A DNA stretch of 32,471 nt from CALGFH01 sp045807325. GTDB taxonomy: Bacteria > Actinomycetota > CALGFH01. Made by a program: the position numbers and the translations under genes. The stretch spans positions 1 to 32,471 of the forward strand of contig JBJMHP010000204.1 of assembly GCA_045807325.1 (NCBI GenBank). Direction: 5' to 3'. This document shows positions 28,435 to 32,471 of the stretch, one piece after another (the stretch's first letter is position 1; every line of letters starts with the position of its first letter). Under the pieces are notes generated by a model that worked only from the letters and a program-made list of their open reading frames with translations, was not told the origin of the DNA and made no database searches.

Positions 28435-29714
28435 GCCAGCCTGGCGACCGCCTCGCCGTGCAGGAACATGCCCTTCTCGGTCAACGCCAACCCCGGCCCC
28501 GGGGCCAGCAGCCCGGCGTCTCTCAGCCGGTCCGCCTCCTCCCCAGCGGGGTCGACCCCGAGCGCCCGAGCCTCCTCCGGAGCCAGCCCGTCGACAGTCC
28601 GAAGCCGCAGCGCCAACGCCTCGAACCGCGCCTGCTCGCCGTCGAGCCGCTCCTCCCCCTCGGTGGGTCGCCGGCGGTCGTTGACGGCCTGCAGGTACGC
28701 CGGCACCCCGGCCAGGTTCCACCGCCTGGTTGCCCCGTCGAACTCGTGCGCCCCCGCACCCAGCCCCAGGTACCGCCCCCGCCGCCAGTAGGTCAGGTTG
28801 TGCCGGCTCGGGTGGGACGGCCGGGCCCAGTTGGAGACCTCGTAATGGTGGTAGCCGGCGTCGGCCAGGGACGTGCAGGCGGTGGCGTAGCGGTCGGCGA
28901 GGTCGTCCTCGGCGGGCTCGGGCATGCGGCCGGCGGCGACCAGGCGGCCGAACTTGGTCGCCGGCTCGATGGTGAGGGCGTAGGCCGACAGGTGCTCGGG
29001 CCCGAGGGCGACCGCCGCGTCCAGGGTGGCCGACCAGGAGCGGTCGTCCTCGCCGGGGCCGCCGTAGATGAGGTCGAGGTTGACCGCCGGCACGCCCGCC
29101 CGGCGCAGGGTGGCCACCGCCGCCTCGACCCTGGCGGCGTCGTGGACGCGGCCCAGGGCGGCCAGCACCCGGTCGTCGAAGCTCTGGGCGCCCATCGAGA
29201 CCCTGGTCACCCCGGCCCCGACCAGCCCGGCGGCCATCGCGGCGTCGACCGTCTCCGGGTTGGCCTCGACGGTCACCTCGGCCCCGGGGGCGAACGGGAG
29301 CAGCTCCCGCAGCCGGGCCAGCACCCGGGCCAGGTCCTCGGCCGGCAGCAGGGTCGGGGTCCCGCCGCCCACGAACACGCTGGTCACGACCGGCGGCTCG
29401 GGGCCGAGGGCGGCCACCGCCATGGCCGCCTCCTCCAGCAGCGCGGCCGCATAGGGCCGCCGCAGCCCCTCCATCCCGGTGTAGGTGACGAAGTCGCAGT
29501 AGTGACAGCGGGTCAGGCAGAACGGCACATGCACGTACACCCCGAAGCTGGCCGGATCGACCAGTGGAGGCGCCCCCAGAGCGGCCCGCGCCGGGGCGGC
29601 CTGCACCGACCGGGCCCCGGGCGCAACCCCCCGGAGGGGGAGCGTAGCCGACCCGGAAACGGCGTCCTCCTGGCTGTCCACAGGGGCCAGGGTGGCGGGG
29701 AGGATGGCCGTCAT
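28431..29714 (-). CDS. hemW: HemW heme chaperone (radical SAM, formerly coproporphyrinogen oxidase-like)
   Basis: A 427-residue radical-SAM protein. YVHVPFCLTRCHYCDF carries the CX3CX2C cluster motif, VFVGGGTPTLLP the SAM-binding GGGTP, and the C-terminal HemN_C-like domain follows. HemW binds heme and delivers it to respiratory enzymes and lacks coproporphyrinogen oxidase activity. The ATG at 29714 lies one base after the lepA stop but gives ~57 residues before YVHVPFC, versus about ten in typical HemW. That extension contains dispersed repeat copy e. A GTG at 29606, after the repeat, would give a shorter, more usual N-terminus, so the start is uncertain. The stop codon lies within the CIRCE operator. 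Confidence 0.93.
   Translation of the reverse strand: MTAILPATLAPVDSQEDAVSGSATLPLRGVAPGARSVQAAPARAALGAPPLVDPASFGVYVHVPFCLTRCHYCDFVTYTGMEGLRRPYAAALLEEAAMAVAALGPEPPVVTSVFVGGGTPTLLPAEDLARVLARLRELLPFAPGAEVTVEANPETVDAAMAAGLVGAGVTRVSMGAQSFDDRVLAALGRVHDAARVEAAVATLRRAGVPAVNLDLIYGGPGEDDRSWSATLDAAVALGPEHLSAYALTIEPATKFGRLVAAGRMPEPAEDDLADRYATACTSLADAGYHHYEVSNWARPSHPSRHNLTYWRRGRYLGLGAGAHEFDGATRRWNLAGVPAYLQAVNDRRRPTEGEERLDGEQARFEALALRLRTVDGLAPEEARALGVDPAGEEADRLRDAGLLAPGPGLALTEKGMFLHGEAVARLA
29627..29685 (-). repeat. Dispersed bipartite repeat, copy e
   Basis: On the minus strand the left arm CCCTGTGGACAGCC starts at 29685 and the right arm TACGCTCCCCC at 29646, 39 bp apart, followed by TCC and six G. It is the only copy in the same orientation as its host gene; it lies in the 5' extension of hemW just after lepA. 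Its right half is nearly identical to copy b. Confidence 0.75.
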
Positions 29715-29715
29715 C

Positions 29716-31524
<1,809 letters not shown>

Positions 31525-31533
31525 GGCCAGCCC

Positions 31534-31539
31534 ATCCTA
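31534..31539 (-). promoter_or_regulatory. Candidate -10 box of lepA
   Basis: TAGGAT on the minus strand fits TANNNT and ends nine bases before the lepA ATG, so transcription would begin only a few bases upstream of the start codon. No clear -35 is visible and no ribosome binding site fits in the gap. Confidence 0.35.
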
Positions 31540-31591
31540 GCCGCCCCATGCCGACCCTGAGCCCGGCCGCCCCGCTCGCTCCGGTCCGTCG

Positions 31592-31621
31592 TTGAGCCCG
31601 TGCGACCCGCTGTGCTAGCCT
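31592..31621 (+). promoter_or_regulatory. Predicted promoter of rpsT
   Basis: TTGAGC (31592-31597), an 18-bp spacer, then TAGCCT (31616-31621). The likely transcription start is near 31628, giving a leader of about 43 nt. The TANNCT form of the -10 matches that proposed for hrcA. Confidence 0.6.
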
Positions 31622-31670
31622 CGCCCGGTTCCCCGTGAATTCGTGAATTTCAGTGCAGGAGTGCCCTTTC

Positions 31671-31937
31671 TTGGCGAACATCAAGTCGCAGATCAAGCGC
31701 AACCGGCAGAACGAGCAGGCCCGCGTCCGCAACAAGTCGGTCCGCTCGGCCCTGAAGACCTACGCCCGCCGCGTCCGCGAGAGCGTCGCCGCCGGCGACC
31801 AGGACGCCGCCGAGACCGCCCTCCGCCGCGCCACCCGGGCCTACGACCGCGCCGCCAGCAAGGGCGTCATCCACAAGAACAACGCCGCCAACCACAAGGC
31901 CCGCCTGGCCCGCTCGGTCAACCGCCAGGACCAGTAG
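31671..31937 (+). CDS. rpsT: Small ribosomal subunit protein bS20
   Basis: An 88-residue basic protein that binds 16S rRNA and forms the three-helix bundle of S20. It begins MANIKSQIKRNRQNEQARVRNKSVRSALKT and includes the AASKGVIHKNNAANHKARL C-terminal signature. I chose the TTG at 31671, since a CAGGAG site ends nine bases upstream (31656-31661) and ANIKS is the usual N-terminus; an in-frame GTG at 31653 would place the binding site inside the gene. A UUG start is also used by E. coli rpsT, where it is tied to translational autoregulation. It diverges from lepA, a common arrangement in actinobacteria. Confidence 0.97.
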   Translation: MANIKSQIKRNRQNEQARVRNKSVRSALKTYARRVRESVAAGDQDAAETALRRATRAYDRAASKGVIHKNNAANHKARLARSVNRQDQ

Positions 31938-32163
31938 CACTCGGCCGACTCCCCCGGCCTCCCCCGACCAGCCCCGGGGCAATGGCTCCCGCCGGCTGCC
32001 CGCACTCCCCCGCCCGGATGCCGCGGCTTATGCCGCTGTAAGCAATGTTTGCCCTGGCTCTGGTGTTCAGTCCGGCCAGAGCGCGGCCGATTGAGGCAGC
32101 TCGTCCCCACAATCGCCAACCCACCTTGACGGGCTCACGGCCACCGGCGAACATCAGTTCGAG
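31938..32163. other. rpsT 3' region and left flank of an IS605/IS1341-type element
   Basis: Just after rpsT are overlapping GC-rich inverted repeats (CCCCGG at 31952 with CCGGGG at 31974; GCCCCGGGGC at 31971-31980) without a T-run, possibly the end of the rpsT transcript. Further on are hairpins GCTTA-N8-TAAGC (32026-32043) and GCTCTGG-N12-CCAGAGC (32057-32082). Base composition drops here. Hairpins upstream of tnpB are typical of IS200/IS605 left ends, but the exact boundary is not determinable. Confidence 0.45.
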
Positions 32164-32471
32164 ATGGCCGCCAGCTCTTCCAAACCTCAGGTGATGCACC
32201 GCACCGCCCGCATCTGCCTGCGGACCACCCCCGCCCAGGGCAACCGCTGCTACCGGCTGCTCCGGGCGGCCGGTGACGTGTGGGCCTGGCTCCTGGACAG
32301 CAACCGCGATCGACGCCAGCAAGGCAACCCGGCCGTGGTCGGCTACCAGGCCCTCTGCCGCCAGCTCACCAGCAGAGGCGGCTTCGGGGAGCTGTCGGTG
32401 GTCGGGGCCCGCTCGGTACTGCAGCGGTACTCAGATGCCTGGTTCGAGGCCGCCCGCCGGCACAACCGTGG
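32164..32471 (+). CDS. tnpB: TnpB-family RNA-guided nuclease / IS605-type OrfB, 5' part only
   Basis: The first 102 residues of a gene that runs off the right edge. It starts MAASSSKPQVMHRTARICLR and continues GDVWAWLLDSNRDRRQ, VGYQALCRQLT, ARSVLQRYSDAWFEAARRH. This matches the N-terminal helical and WED-like region of actinobacterial IS200/IS605-family OrfB (TnpB) proteins; the RuvC catalytic residues and zinc ribbon lie outside the window. No tnpA is seen upstream, so the element may be of the tnpB-only IS1341 type. The start could instead be the downstream ATG at 32194. Codon bias is less extreme than in its neighbours, consistent with a mobile element. Confidence 0.75.
   Translation, partial: MAASSSKPQVMHRTARICLRTTPAQGNRCYRLLRAAGDVWAWLLDSNRDRRQQGNPAVVGYQALCRQLTSRGGFGELSVVGARSVLQRYSDAWFEAARRHNR

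Noticed and set aside
31938..32163. tRNA or other structured RNA gene after rpsT
   Set aside because: The hairpins do not form a cloverleaf and no TTC-loop or anticodon-arm pattern is seen; an IS left end explains them better. I saw no tRNA or rRNA gene elsewhere in the window.

Overview
The window is very GC-rich DNA (over 70% G+C by eye, with codon third positions almost always G or C) from an actinobacterium. The evidence is a BldD-type regulator with an intact c-di-GMP signature, a four-gene conservon (CvnA-B-C-D), a large AfsR/SARP-type regulator, and the lepA-hemW-hrcA-dnaJ and phoH-ybeY-corC-cdd-era housekeeping orders. I cannot assign a genus. Almost all genes lie on the minus strand. 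The exceptions are the left-edge HAD phosphatase, a small SnoaL-like gene, rpsT and the right-edge tnpB.

Layout: 1-9.3 kb is accessory or metabolic: the 3' end of a HAD-IIA phosphatase, a PHP/CehA-McbA-like metallohydrolase, an anchored hypothetical protein, an M15 peptidase lipoprotein, a GH15 trehalase/glucoamylase-like enzyme and a 1115-aa SARP regulator, with a divergent SnoaL-like gene. From 9.3 to 15.6 kb is a tightly overlapped run, phoH-ybeY-corC-cdd-era-epimerase, in which phoH carries a 359-residue intein with a LAGLIDADG endonuclease. From 15.7 to 20.7 kb come a BldD-like regulator, a PIG-L deacetylase, MtaB, a HIT protein and an S9 peptidase. From 20.8 to 24.4 kb is the conservon. 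From 24.7 to 31.5 kb are an MFS exporter, dnaJ, hrcA (with a CIRCE operator overlapping the hemW stop codon), hemW and lepA. rpsT diverges from lepA and is followed by the start of an IS605/IS1341-type tnpB that runs off the right edge.

The housekeeping genes serve translation and ribosome maturation (LepA, S20, Era, YbeY, MtaB), protein folding under HrcA control, and heme delivery (HemW). The conservon and the BldD homologue suggest signalling and developmental control of the Streptomyces type, placed inside what is usually a continuous dnaJ-to-phoH housekeeping block.

The most unusual signal is a dispersed bipartite repeat of about 60 bp. Five copies lie at 3254, 7430, 19302, 22562 and 29627. 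Each has a left palindrome (best form GGCTGTGGACAGCC) and, 39 bp on (40 in one copy), a block TANNCTCCC followed by a GC hairpin. All five lie inside open reading frames, in linkers or terminal tails, in all three reading frames of the host genes and in both relative orientations. This resembles the protein-coding palindromic elements of Rickettsia, but I do not recognise the family.
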